The notes under the pieces are model-generated. The model ran no database searches, was not told the origin of the DNA, and saw only the letters and a program-made list of their open reading frames with translations. A stretch of 64,000 bases of DNA from Thamnaconus septentrionalis (lineage: Eukaryota; Chordata; Actinopteri; Tetraodontiformes; Monacanthidae), in assembly GCA_009823395.1 (NCBI GenBank), contig CM020505.1, positions 12,349,129 through 12,413,128 of the forward strand. The letters run 5' to 3'. Below are positions 41,205 through 54,993 of the stretch, piece by piece (positions within the stretch are counted from its first letter, which is position 1; each line of letters begins with the position of its first letter). A program made the translations under genes and the position numbers.

Positions 41205-44200
41205 ATAAGGAAAAACCTCAACGCTCCCAAATATAAGCAGAGCTCCGCGCGAACACGTCCGTCTCTTCCCTCCCAGCTGCCTAAACAAAGGCATCAGCGC
41301 TTATCAAGTCGTGCCTTCCACCCCAATAGCATTCTGCCAGACTGTTTTGACATCTCAATCGAATGCTTTATTATTCCGCTCCTTTCATTCGGTGTCGGCC
41401 ACGAGGGGATTACTCAGAGATAGACTGGTTATATCATGACCTAGATAAGGGAAAACATCACAGCGCTAATGCTGTTTGTTCCGTCACAGTCGAACCGCCA
41501 TCATAACACGCCGGCTGCTGTATTCAAAAAGGAGGCAGGGAATGGCGAGCAGGGCTAATAGAGACATCTTCTCAAATGGAATTTCATCTGGCGGGCCGAG
41601 AGCGAGCTCACACGTTGGAATAATAGCATCCAGCACGTTACATGATTCAACGCGGAGATTTTTTTGATTTTTAGATCTTATCATAACTACCGGCGCAAGC
41701 AATGTCAGGTAACAGTGCGAGAGACCAAATGGCGACTGTTTGCCCTTCCCCTTTGCCCTGTGACCCCTCTACTGTCAACATACCTCAGCTGCATCTGCCG
41801 TTGCAGGTGATGATCGATCGGGTGGGAAACGTCCAAGCTTTTTAGACCTGGATCTCCACATAACGTGGGAGAATCAATACGGTGCCTCGTTGTATCGCTG
41901 CCCTTCTTCCGTCCACTAAGGTCTGTGTGTTTACTCGGGCCCGTCATGCGGCTCAGCCAGACTAGAGCATCAGTCATTCTCTGTGAACTCTCAATCTGCA
42001 TATCAAAGCTGAGAGACAAGGGTAAACATAGTCTTTGACTCCATCTGTTTCTGACAGTGTAAAGCCAACGGAAAACTTCCGCCTTGTCGTGAACCCAAAG
42101 CAATTCAGCGCCTCCGAGTGGGCATGTCGTCATGTTCCCGCAAGAGTGCAGGCGACAGCGCGCTTCCCTTCTCAGTTTAAAGTGGCGCTTTCACGGCAGC
42201 GTTTATCTGCACAAACGTTGCGTACATAAAATCAACAGAGTCGAACACGCGTCTTTGAAGAAATTTTGTATCATTCTTGGCTTGGTTGTGCACATGAAAC
42301 CTTTATTGCATTATTCAGTGCATGGCCTATGTCAGACCATGACGTTGATTAAAACAATACAATTAAATTTCATAAAGAAGCCCCTTAAGGGATGAAATGT
42401 TATCCTCCCACACACACTATACATTTGCCATAATAAATGGCATGTGCTGTGACAATGTTTAAAATTTCAATTGAAATTTATTAGGAGCTCCTGTTCATTT
42501 ATGCGCACCATGCGCCTGGGTCACTGGGGACTGAGAAACTGTCTGGTCAGTAGCTGGAGTGGTGAGATGATGAAGGTAAAAGGTAGAGAAAGCAGCAATT
42601 CATTCTTGTTTTTTGGCAGTTTAGGAAGAGCACATTTTTATAGAAAATCAAAGCTTTGAAATGCATGCGAAAATCTAAATAATATCCAAAATGTTTCCGC
42701 ATAACATTGCAGGGTACATTGTATTCATTGTCAATATGCTTTTCCTAATTAGTTTTAGCTTAGAGTTAACTTAAAGCCACTTGTAGTCTTTGGTAAAACA
42801 AAAATGGGAACGACTTCCCGAAGTTGTTTAGCTTCAAAGTCGGAGCATTGCAAGCCCTGCCTGAAATGGTTTATTCTGTCTCCATTAGGAATAAAGCATT
42901 GTGTTCCATGACAGCTGAATAAAAATGTGGAACAAATTGCATCTCATTCAGTATGTTTTTGCTTTGAAAACTTTTCAGACGGACGTGGGGTAAAGGTGGG
43001 CTATTTGTAGCGGCTCTTTGCTGATGACCCTTCCCATATCTGCCGCCGAGCAGGAAGCAGCTTCAAATCCAAATGAACCTGTGTGTTTTTCTGCCTTTGG
43101 CATCAGTTCAGCACAGAAGAAAAATATAATAATAAACTAGAGACCTGTTTGTTGGTGTTGCAGAGGAGTCGAGAAACAGCAATAATATATATATATATTT
43201 TTTTTTACCTGTCCTTCAATCACCAGTTTCACCAGTAATTGCAACTGCAAGGAAGCAAGCCACCTGCCAGCCTCCCCTAAATACCACAGAAGAAGACAAA
43301 TATTTGATACAGAAAGTCTCCAGCCAAGCTGATGCTAAAGGGATTAGTGCAGCTGCTACAGTTTGGTCAGAATTAGATGACATTTTCACTTTAACAAAGA
43401 ATGGCACTACAGGTTTTTCTCAGTCGAAAAACCTGTTTTGGCTTAATTCCTGACCAGTTCTGCTAAGATTTCAGTGTAATACCATGCGACTCACCACAGG
43501 CTGGTTATGCATGTACAATGTTGCCCACTAGCAGAAGTGGAAACTGTGATGGAAAGTTGGGCTGAGGTGGCTGCAGTCGTTATCAGAGGTGTTCCACAGG
43601 GCTTCGTCCTCGGACCACTATTATTTACTGGTATTTTTAAATGGCTGGGGTCAAGATTTGACAGCTATTAGATTTAACTTGTGTGCTGATGATATGGTTG
43701 TTCACAGTTTTGCTTTCACTCACATTATTTACCATCGTGCTTCACCTGAAACCTAGAGCTGATGCGACCAAGTTTAAAATAAAATTCTAAATAAAATAAA
43801 ATAAAAATAAACTGAATACCAAGCATTGGTCTCATGTTTCTCCCGTGGTAATGAGCCTAGTAAAGATTATGCTTTGCAAAAACAGTACAGCAGTTGTAAC
43901 TTGACACCAGTTAGCTGTTATTGATGTTATGTAGTTGAACTTATTACCGTGAAAAAATGGTGGGAGTGATATGTAATAGAAGAATGGATATTCAATAAAG
44001 GCTAAGATACAAAAAACGGACACCTATAATGTTTATTACAGTGCAATAAGAAGAGAAAGTGAATGTAACTCATTGCTTCATCTCACACTTCCTTCTTTCT
44101 GTCAAAAACAGAAAATATCAAGTTGTGGATATGACTGAATCATCTGGCTGTCTCTTCCTGTAGCTTTGATTTCATTTTCCAGCGTTTCCATCTTTCCATG

Positions 44201-47200
44201 ATTGCATTTTGTCTCCATCAAAGCTGGCATACTGATAAGATCATTTATATGTGATTAGCCCTTATACATTCTGTATTATATCATTACATCAATATTCCAA
44301 TGTTTCTGCACTGAGATAAATGCCTTAAGCGAAAACAGCAGAGGAGGGAAAAGTGGTTTGATCGCAAAGAGCAAAGCCAGCCGAGCCAACGAGGAGTTGA
44401 GTAATGGGAGGAGAGGGAATAGGAAGGTAAAATGGAAGTGAACACAGCTGAAGATATAAGGAAGGAAATTAATCGGAATGGAGGTGGAGAAAAGAGGAAG
44501 ACTCACAGCACAGAAGTCATGAAAAGACTTTCAGGGCGAAAAAACTGGCGCTGTGTCATTGTTTTGTAATGAAATATTTGAATGTTTCCACTTGTCACAA
44601 ACACAAAATTTGCATGGGTCTTTGTTGCAAAGTTAGGCTGGACCGTTGTAAGAGGTCACCTTATTTAAAGCAGTGAATAAATCACCGGTAAAGGAATGAA
44701 ATGGCCAAGTTTGTAGATGCAAACAAGTTCCGTAGTTGAGGAAATATAAAGTATCTAAATAAAAAGAATAAGAAAAGTTAAAATAATCAATAAACCAGAA
44801 CTATGACTAAGTGCCGGTATGACTATTATGTGCGAAGATGATGCAAGAGTGGCAGTGGCAGACACTCGTTTTAATGTGATTTCAGTTGAAACAAAATACC
44901 TTAAATCCAGTGACTGATTCTGTTTTCGATATTGTTTTGAAAGATGTTTTTGCGCCGCAAGATTTACTTCTGAATCGAATCGTGTGAGTGATGGATACAA
45001 AGTATTTGTTGCTCTGAAGAAATGGGAAGCGGCACAAGTGTTTATGGAGCCGGTAGCTCCTCCAGAAACAGAAGATCCTGCAGGTGAAGAATTGGGGAAA
45101 CGGCAGGGTGTCGATTTAAGCGCTTGTGTGCTCTGTCCTCCTCTGCAGCCTGTAAGCCCGGCTCCTTCAAGGCATATGCAGGCAACGGTAAATGCTCCAA
45201 GTGTCCTCTGCACAGCTCCAGCCACGACCAGGCCGCCACCATCTGTCACTGCGACAAAGGCTTCTACAGGGCCATCAAAGACTCCTCCAGCATGGCTTGC
45301 ACAAGTTCGGAAATTCTGAATTCTTATTCTTCTGTGTGTATGTGTGTGCTGCAGATATGCACTTTTTTCAATGATGAAATTGAGCTCAAGTTGTTTCTCT
45401 GTTCTGTAGGTAAAATTAAAAAAACAGAAACAGTTTTTTTTTTTTTTTTTTGGGGAATTCAACAAATTGAGTCGCTGACTTTTGGGATTAATTGGTGCAG
45501 ATTCTGTCAATGTCGCGACACGACAAGGGCCAGATCCACAAAGCGATTGCCCGGCTTTTGCGCCAGAAAATCCGTGTAAAAAGCGCCAAAAACGGTGATT
45601 CGGATCCACAGCGGGGACGCAAATGTGATAATCGGCGGAAAATGCGCCGAGGCGCAGGTAGCGACAGGGCTGCGCCAGACTCATTTGAATGTATTTAAAT
45701 GAGTCATTACGCGCAAAAGGACACCCCCTTCTATGCAAATATGCCTCATTCAAACAGCGGCAGATCCAGAAGAGTTTGCGCTCGTGTCCGCACGCAGTTT
45801 GACAGACGGAAACACCGCCAGCCAAAACCAGGCGCAGTTTCTGTCTGTCAAAGTGTTTCTTGCTTCTGAGTGAAACTTTCCTCTCTGAACAGCCTGAAAT
45901 ATATACAGTATATGGCTCCCGAAATCTTATATATAGATAGGCATAGACTACAGTATATATGCCAATATTTTAGATAGGCTATGAAAAATACAAATGGTAC
46001 TCAGGTGTTGGTGATTGTCTTGCTTATATAATGACTAACGCGTCTTGACTTTCTTTCCATTATGGCAGCAGTCTTGGTAAGATGGAGGAGGCATCGTAAT
46101 GTCAGGCGCACACAGGAGCGCGTTTATCGTAGCAGAGTTTCGCTGTTTGACCTCCGAGAACAGGAAATTTTAAAGAGATACAGGTTGCCGGGACACACAA
46201 TTCTTGCCTTGCTGGAGACAAACTGCCACAAACTGCGCAAACTGCTCTCAGGTTGCCAGACCGCAACATTCGCACCTGTTTCAGGTGGCGCATTTGCGGG
46301 CGTGTTTGCGCCTGCATGTCATTAGCGCAAAAACCTTTGTGGATACCCGCATCTGTGGCGCAGATTGCAGGCGCAATCTCGCCCCAAAGAGTTTTACGAG
46401 CTCGTTTGACCCTGAAAAGTTCTCTTTTTGCTGTTAGATGTCTGACCTACTCAGATAACAGAATAATAAGCACATACACAAAAAAAACCAAAACAATATA
46501 AAAGCCTGAAGCCACTTCAGCTCCAGCTGTAGACGCTGTTAGTGGCTCCCTTGAGAGGCGCCTGAGTGGCGCCAGCCATCACAGATTTAGCGTTTGTTTA
46601 CCCTTGTCAGGCACTTACTCATTCCCCCTTTATGGGCTATGTCACCTTTATGGCACTCTATCAAATATTGCCATAAGAAAATGAGTAACGGCCGTGTCTC
46701 CTCCCGCAGGGCCTCCGTCCGCCCCTAGGAACCTGGTCTCGCTGGTCAACGACACGGCCCTCTTCCTGCAGTGGATGCCTCCCAGCGACTCGGGCGGCAG
46801 GAAGGACGTCGCCTACAACGTGCTGTGCCAGCGGTGCGACGGGGTGGCCGGCGACAGCGGCGCCACGCAGTGCGAGCCCTGCGAGCCGGATCTGCGCTTC
46901 ATCCCCAGGCCGCTCGGCCTGACCGGCACATCTGTGGCCATCCTGGACTTTGCCATGCACGCCAACTACACCTTCCACGTGGAGGCCGTAAACGGCGTCT
47001 CCGGCCTGGGCCTGGCTGCACGCTCGCTGGTGAACGTCAGCATCAACACACATCAAGCCGGTACGTTGCAAGGTGCTTGTGTGCTTTGTGTATCGTTTGT
47101 TTTTGTTTGATTTTTAGCCGATCCAGATTGAAACCGGATGGCTCTTTTGTAATCTGAACAGTCACAAACCACATGAAATCCGCCATCCATTTTTGCAAGA

Positions 47201-49091
47201 CGTATTGAAACCACATTCAGGAGGTGGTTTCAAATAGTTTCATTTCTGAGGGAGGCAGACGACTCGTTGGCTTTCTGATTGGTTGGTTCCTGGTCACAAA
47301 TGTGAGATTTAGTGAAGTGGAGCGTGCACAGAAACCACATCGGGATGGTAGTTTCAAATAGTTTCATTTCTGAAACTAGTTTCAAATAGTTTCATTTCTT
47401 TGGGAGGCAGGCGACTAGTTGGCTTTCTGATTGGTTGGTTCCTTGTCACAGATGTGAGACTGAGCACAGTGGAGCGTGCACAGAGTAAAAGGCCTTGTTC
47501 AGACTGCCAGCCAAAATCCGATTTTTAGCCGATCCAGATTGAAACCAGATGGCTTTTTTGTAGTCTGAACAGTCACAAACCACATGAATTCCGATTTTTT
47601 GCAAGACGGATTGAAACCACATTCGGGAGGTAGTTTCAAATAGTTTCATTTCTGAGGGAGGCAGATGACTCGTTGGCTTTCTGATTGGTTGGTTCCTTGT
47701 CACAAATGTGAGACTGAGCAAAGTGGAGCGTGCACAGAGTCAAAGAGGCAGAACGAGCACACAAGAGAGTTTTAAGCAAGAGTGCAGCAGTGGCTGCATA
47801 GGCAGAAATAGGCCGTCTGTGCTCAAGCCGAGATTTTTCTGTATGTTTTTCTGCTTCATCTGGCCTCTAGTGTGGGAAACTTCCTGTTTTTGACAGCCAT
47901 TTAAAAAAAATACGCTTGGATTTGGAAAAAAATGAAGTTTAAAAAAACACATTAAACAAACAAACAACATTAGATTGTCCAGGCAAACTTCTGACTAACC
48001 GTCACTCAGCTTTTAATTTAATGTACCATAACACATTGATCAGTTGGAAGAAGCAGAAGTGCAGGAATCCAAATGAATCTGATAGTGTGTGTTTGTGTGT
48101 GCGTGTTTGCGTGTGTGTGTGTGCGTGTGTGCGTGTGTGTGTGTGTGTGTGTGCAAAGGTGCAGGAGAGAAATCTAAATATAATGTTTACTGGCCGTGTG
48201 ACTGCACAGTGTGAAACTCAAATTGTATATTAAGCCTCAAATTTAACTGCATGACTTTGCCAAACACATTTGTCGAGTGCTAGAAGCAACTCTAGCAGCA
48301 TTTGCATATGCAACGGCTGCACCGACCGCATTACGAATTCATATTTAGGAAGCGGGACGCACACTTTTGCTCTGGCGACGGACTAAGTTGTATTTATTAT
48401 TCTGTGTCTTTTTTTCCACTCTGCCCCCCCTTTGGCATCCCCGAAACTCTTAACCGTTCCGTTTGACCCCTAACGTGTCAAACGTTCACACTTCTGAGCA
48501 ACCTTGACCTTGACCTCTGCCCTCATTAGACAGACATAGCCGCTCAGAATTCAACTCACAGGCCCCCGTGTTGCATGAATTTGGGAAAAATATGAGACCT
48601 AAGTTCAACTACAGAGACTTTAACCAAGTCTGTTTTTTTAGGGCAAAAATATAAATGGAATAATTCATGCAGAAGGTTAAGTAGGACAGAAAGAGTCGAT
48701 TAATCAATTATGCTGCCCGTGTTCACGGCTCTCTGCTGGCAGCATGTAAAGCAATCAAGATTCTGAGACGACACTGGGATGGGAAAAAGACAAATTAGTC
48801 AATCAGTCAGTCAGTCAGTCAGTCGTGGGTCTGGGTGGAAAATATACAACTGGAAGGAAAACACATCACTGACAGTATACTGACAGTATCCTGAGTATAC
48901 AACAGTATTTCCGGTGAAATTCCTAAACTAACTGACTTCAAAAGGAAGTGGCATGTTTTTAAAGTGAAAGCTTTTGCTAGTGATTCAGAAGTCTGCGTTG
49001 AGTCTATTCTCATTTTCGAAAAGCCCCGTTTTCAGTTTTTTTTGCGACATTAAGTGTCATGAGTAGCCCTCGAGTGAGTTGGACGTCATAC

Positions 49092-49122
<31 letters not shown>

Positions 49123-52100
49123 TTTATTTATTTATTTATTTTTGAAGAGGACAATGCACATTAATTTACATTCTTACTCCTGTCAATGTGCCAGTGTTAG
49201 CCATTGGCTAATTTTCAACTGCATTCCTCTGGCCTGATGTTAAAAACTAAACTATATATATATACACACTGCATCAGTCTGTCACATGCAATAGAGCCAG
49301 GTGTCAGGTGTACGAGCATCCCATCTTGCAGGCAGAGGCAGGGGAGCTAAAGGAGGGAAGGAAGTTGGAATGCAAAGTCATTTTCTGCAGAGGATGAGGA
49401 TGAGGATGAAGAGGAGGAGGAGGAGGAGGAGGAAGAGATGCAGCCTGTGGGGGTGTTTCCATCAGGATGTTTAGAATGGATTAACTTGTCAAAGCGTCTC
49501 CTCTCACTAGACACGCTGCACATATGCCCCCCGTGCAGACTAGCAGGCAAACAGGTTTATGCACAGACAACATTTGCACACATTTGGCTTCGCCGTCTCA
49601 CATGGCACCAGCAGGCGCGCGCTCGCTCGCTCTCGTCTCTCTTTGGCGTGCGACAAGTTTGGTTCTTTCCCCCGCAAATCAGCGCCGCTGTACATGGCCC
49701 AGTGTGTCAACGCAGTTCCGTGTGTGGAACGACGGGGCTTTGACTCTGTGCCTGGATACAGGACGGACCAATGCTGACCCCTGGTTTGCAGTTATATAAC
49801 TGTCCTGCATGCTCGATGCAGGGAAAATGGCTCAATAAAAGAAGAGACAGAGTCTGTGCCACCACCTCCTCAACCACCCCCACCCCCACCACTCCACCTC
49901 ACCCACACCCCCACTTTGGACCGCTGCTCTCCGCCTCTCAAAATCTTTACTTCAGAGGAATGTCAGCAGCAGGAATGTGAAGAATTCTGAACAAAAGTGA
50001 TGAAAAAGTAACATATATTATACATGTTACCTTTGGTCATGGATGACCTTTAAGAACCCCTCACCCCTCTGAGCACCAAGCGTGTAAAAGTGTCTCCAAA
50101 ATGTCGTAGAAATTCAAATAATTTCTCACGATCACTCAGTTCCACAGAATGGTTCAATATTTCTTGCTTGCTTTTTTATTTTTTATTCCTCATGTATTTG
50201 TGAAATGTTGTGAAACATGGGCTGGGCTTACTCTGTGCCAATTAAGATGGATGATGCAATGGGTTGTGATTTAGGTCCAGAGACGGAGCCACAACCAATC
50301 ACGTACAGAATTGGCAGTTTGAATTTTCATTCGACAGGACATTTATTGTTAATTATGCATGCCTTTGTTTTGTAAATCACAGACCAGTGCTTCATGGATG
50401 GAGGAATGGATGGACGGACACTTGCCTGCTCACCTGCTGATCTAATTGGAATCTTAGAGCGACTTGTTGCACTGATTATCTGCAATTGCACCACCTCAAC
50501 GATGTCATTCATTACAAAAGCACAACCTCAAGTGTCACATTATGCTAACGCAACAATTAATACAAACAGTACTGCGGTACCATCGCCCAAACATACAGCT
50601 CGAAAGGCAAAGATCAAACAAGCAAACTTCTTGAATGACAAAATGCACAGGCTTTATTTAGCTTTATTTTTAAAGTAAAGTGAAGGGTGAGGGACAAGTT
50701 ACCTGACATGAGAGAAGAAGTACATTTCAAAATAAAACAATGGACACAACATAGACAAGAACAAACTAATCAACGTAGCTTCTTGTGATGCGACAAATAG
50801 AGTTCATTGTTTGTTTGTTGTTGTTGTTGCTGGTAATACATATAAATACTGTAAATGGGAACAATGTTTTGCCTCTGCTGACACTGCAGTTGCTCTGCTG
50901 GACCAGATGAGAAAACTTGGGGGGAATAATCTGAATCACTGTGTTCCACATTCAGTTCTAGTCAGAGCCGTCTGCAGTCGGCGCCACGCTGCAGCTTTTC
51001 TCCACGGCAATCAGGCCCGACAGCTCACAGCGGGTGTTGCACTGTGGCGTTAGACTCCATATCAACAGCCTCCAGTCCGGTCGAAAGTGTTTGGACGGAC
51101 CAGACTGTTGTATTACAGCCAGTAGAGCGACATGCCTCATTCAACAATGTAGTCGGTTGTGTGATATTATGCGGTAGGAAAATAACATGCGGGGGCTTGC
51201 AGCAGCGCGTCTTTATTAATTTCCAACAGTGCGTGTGTGAGTGTGAGTGTGTGTGCGTGCGCGTGTCTCTGTGCGTGTGTGTGTGTACTCCTCCACACTT
51301 TCGCACCTGATGAATACGTGCTTGTGAACACTTTGGATTTGTTGTCAGCCAGAGAGTTTCACACTGCAGCTGTCGCCCACAAACCTGACTAGGGGCAAAC
51401 TGTGGAATTTATGTTTAAGAGACGCCCACAGACATAAACTGTACATACTGTAAAAGAAAGTAAGGGTTTATTTATTAGAAAAAAAAAGATAAAAGAAAAA
51501 AAGAAAGAAAAATCTGAAAGTTAATATTTCATGTAACCAAAGTTTGGATTACTAAATAATTGAAAATAAACACTTTTTTAAAATGTATCATAAACATTTA
51601 TCTTTGCCAGATCATTTATGTGTACTGTATTTTGAATTGATAATGCTGAGTTCAATGATTTGCCCAAAAAAATGAACACTTGATATTGTAAAAAAAAATA
51701 AAAGCACATATATATTATTATATTTAGGGATGCCCAGGGAGGTCTGGGCATCTCTGCTGAGGCTGCTGCCCCCGCGACCTGACCCCGGATAATGCGGAAG
51801 AAGAAGAAGAAGAAGATATATTATTATTATATACCTTTTTCCACACACACACAAAATAAATTGCTACAGTTGCAACTTTATCATTTGAGCCCATTTCCAT
51901 TTTCTATTATTATTATATTTGACTCTGACTATTTCTAAAATAATTTAGTGGTGCTTGTTCTCCTGCAGTATTTCAAGATCCACAACCGCCTTTTTACATC
52001 TGCATCAGGGAGAAACTAGTACGAGCCTATCAGGCAGTTTTGCCTGTTAAATCCGTTGTGAAGCTTGTGGATCAGCTTCTTAAACAAGCCAAATTAATTA

Positions 52101-53209
52101 TTCGCCGCTTAGATACACAGTAGATTTGAGATGCCGCGCGTGTGTTTTGGAGTATTAGCAAAGGGTTTTATTTTGTATACCATGACAAACATTTACTTTA
52201 TAGAAGCGAAACGTTTCAAGCCGAGATCTCACGTGTAAACTGTGCGTCACGTGCGAAGAGCTGCAGCTCGGTGGCCTGATTCAGAGGGTTTCCTCCGTCC
52301 CGCTTTGCTCTTCCTCCCCCCTTACTTTTTTTTTTTTTTTCCTCCAGTGGCTTTTCATTTGTTTTCATCTCCCACTTGCACAGGGAATACGGCTGACTTC
52401 TATTTATATGCTCAGATGCTGTGGAGATACGGCCTCGTGGGACATCTTCACATCTCTCCTTGTTCCCGCGCCCTGCATCCCTCTCTCCCTCTCCCTCTCC
52501 TCTCTCCCTCTCTCCCTCGCCCCTTTCATCCTCTGCGGACTCCTCGCCGTTTGACGATTGTAGCCTATTTTCACATGTTGCAATTAATTCTTCGACTGGC
52601 CTCGTTAGCACCTTAAATGTTATTTGTGCTTTAACTGCAGAGGCTGTAAAGTGTTTCCAGGGACCTGGGAGCCACTCACACATGGCAGACTGTGTCTGAC
52701 GGGGCCAGAGCTGAAAATAGCGGCTTGCATAAGAGCCGGTTTGCTTTTTTTTTTTTTTTCTCACTATACAAAACTGTCCACACGGACACATAGACACTCA
52801 TGCAGGAATATGGACAGACACGACATCCATACTCTTATTGAGACACAGGAATGGAGTGTAATTCCCACAGTGACTTCACTTGCGGCTGTAAGTAGAAGCC
52901 GTGAGCCATCACAAACACCCCCTTCACAAACATCCATCAGAGGAAACTGTGAACATGACCAGAGTTTCTTTTCTAAGCACTTTTGCATATGTGTTCCTAC
53001 CCCCATTGAATATTTGCCACAGGTTTTGGATCTACTTTTTTATCATTTGTTTTGCATATGATTGTCTTTGTTCAGTGAATAATTGCTTGCGACAGAGTTC
53101 CACAAAAGGTCCTGATCGGTGCAGGAATCTGCTAAATCAATCCAAAACGACGCTGCAGCAGACAGCAGATTTTAATTTGGTTTGTTAGGGTAATGAGAGT
53201 CAGAAAGAT

Positions 53210-53253
<44 letters not shown>

Positions 53254-54935
53254 ACATGTGCTTTCTGCCATTAATGACTGCAGCTGGTAGCCAGACTGAA
53301 AGTCCTGAGATATTTCGACAACCCCCCCAGGCGCCCTGAGCAGCTTAGACGCCACCTGCCAGCACCACTGGGACATTAACCTACAATAAGTGACATGGCA
53401 GATGGGTTTTTTTTGTTTTTGTTTTTTTTTCGGTGGAGGCGGTTGAGGAGACAAATCCGCACCGCAGTCAAATTATTTACTTCATGATGCCGAGTGTCTG
53501 TGTTGTGTGTTTCTAATTGCCTCAGTTGCTCTGCGCGTCGGACGGAATCTGTGCCGTGTAAACAGCTGCGTGTGCAAATGACTTTCAGTTTGCACGTGTG
53601 GACTTTGATACATGGAGACTCGGTGGTGTTGCAGCTTCCCAGCTGCCTTCTGTGTGGTTTTGTCTGCCGTTCCTTTTGTTTTGTTTGAAAGGAAGTGGCA
53701 CGGAAGGTCTCTCGCCACGGTCTGTGGTCCATATTGTCGCATCGGATATTCAATTCGCTGCCCCGCAACAATTTCAGATAGTGACAATTTGCGTAACACT
53801 GTTGCCTCACAGCAAGACGGTTGCCTGTTTGATTCCCAGGCCCTTCCTGTGTGCGGCAGTTTGCATACCCTCCCTGTGTCTGCCTGCTCTCTCCGGCTTC
53901 CTCCCGCAGTCCAGAGACTGACTGGCAGCTCTAATTGTCCGTAGCTCTGAGTGTCGACGGTTCTCCGCGGCTCTGCAATAAACGGACGACTTGTCCAGGG
54001 TGTGACCCCTCCTTCACCCTAAGACACCTGGGAGAGACTCCCGCGTCCCGACGACCCTGAGTGCCGGAGAAGCGTTAGCGATAGTTTTAAGGCGTCGATC
54101 AGAGTTTTGAATTTGAAATTCCGGGAATGATCTCCCCAGGCTGCGCGTTCCACAGCTGGCAGACTCATTCTGACGCTTTCCCCGAATCCGTCGTGCCTTG
54201 TGCACAACTGAAAGCAAAAATTAAAATCCTCGCTCGGCTCATTTGCCTCAGTTGCCTTGTGTCAGGTGATGACAACGTGTAAAAAAAACTTGTATATGTA
54301 TTTCAAGCAGCTTTGACAGCAAAAGACACTTTGTGCCGCTCTGACGACAGAGAGGAACGTGTCTTCTTTGGCAGAAAAACAATTGCCTCTTTCAGAATAC
54401 AGCCACTTTGCCGCTGAGCTCTTTCCTGTGGATTCCCTTAAAGCCCTCATAGAAGGAAGATCCTATAAATATATGCATCACGCACTTTTTGCTGCCGGAG
54501 TTCTGAAAATGCTTTTCTGCCAGACTCGGTCTGTTTTCTTTCTTTTATTATTTTTTGTTGATGGATGCAGGACACCACCGCCCACCACACCCACCACCTC
54601 CTCCTCCTCTGTCTGGAGCTCGCTGGGATGTCACCTCGCGCTTGTTTGGGGTTTGTTTGTCCTGCGTGACTCACACCGATGCATTGCTGTCACCCCGCTC
54701 ATCCTCAGGTCCCGCTCTGGTGGGTGTTGTCAGGAAAGACTGGACCTCCTCAAACAGCATCGCCCTCTCCTGGTCCCAAGTAGGGCAGCCGCCTTCGGAC
54801 ATCCTGGACTATGAGGTCAAATACTACGAGAAGGTACGATCGCCGTGCCGTCCACCGCTAAGCTAAGTGGCCGCATGTGAAATCAAACCCCGGCAAATCG
54901 GCGCCGCACGAGAGGTCTCGTCGCCATCTATCACA

Positions 54936-54993
<58 letters not shown>

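Larger units (their letters stand above)
38200..45148 (+). other. epha6: epha6 intron 6 (6.9 kb)
   Basis: Non-coding, with two LINE reverse-transcriptase remnants (about 39841-40131 and 43588-43710) and a long (GA)n tract. Bases 41440-41660 are repeat-free and could be regulatory. Otherwise nothing is recognised. Confidence 0.7.
45305..46709 (+). other. epha6: epha6 intron 7
   Basis: 1.4 kb, over half of it occupied by a Harbinger-like transposon remnant (about 45527-46395). Confidence 0.7.
47061..54708 (+). other. epha6: epha6 intron 8 (7.6 kb)
   Basis: The largest intron traced. It contains tandem direct repeats (47113-47745), several microsatellites, a short retroelement insertion with target-site duplication (51710-51827) and a decayed SINE (about 53785-54070). 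No coding exon is seen. Confidence 0.7.

Noticed and set aside
40884..41423. Frames rich in Leu-Ser or Glu-Arg repeats
   Set aside because: Translations of the (GA)n tract at 41094-41205 on both strands.
44755..45825. Minus-strand open frame of 356 codons
   Set aside because: It runs antisense across epha6 exon 7 and both flanking introns, contains low-complexity Lys runs from a T tract, and resembles no protein family.
52216..52797. Minus-strand open frame of 193 codons in epha6 intron 8
   Set aside because: Its Glu/Arg/Gly-rich middle comes from a pyrimidine-rich tract. No family resemblance.
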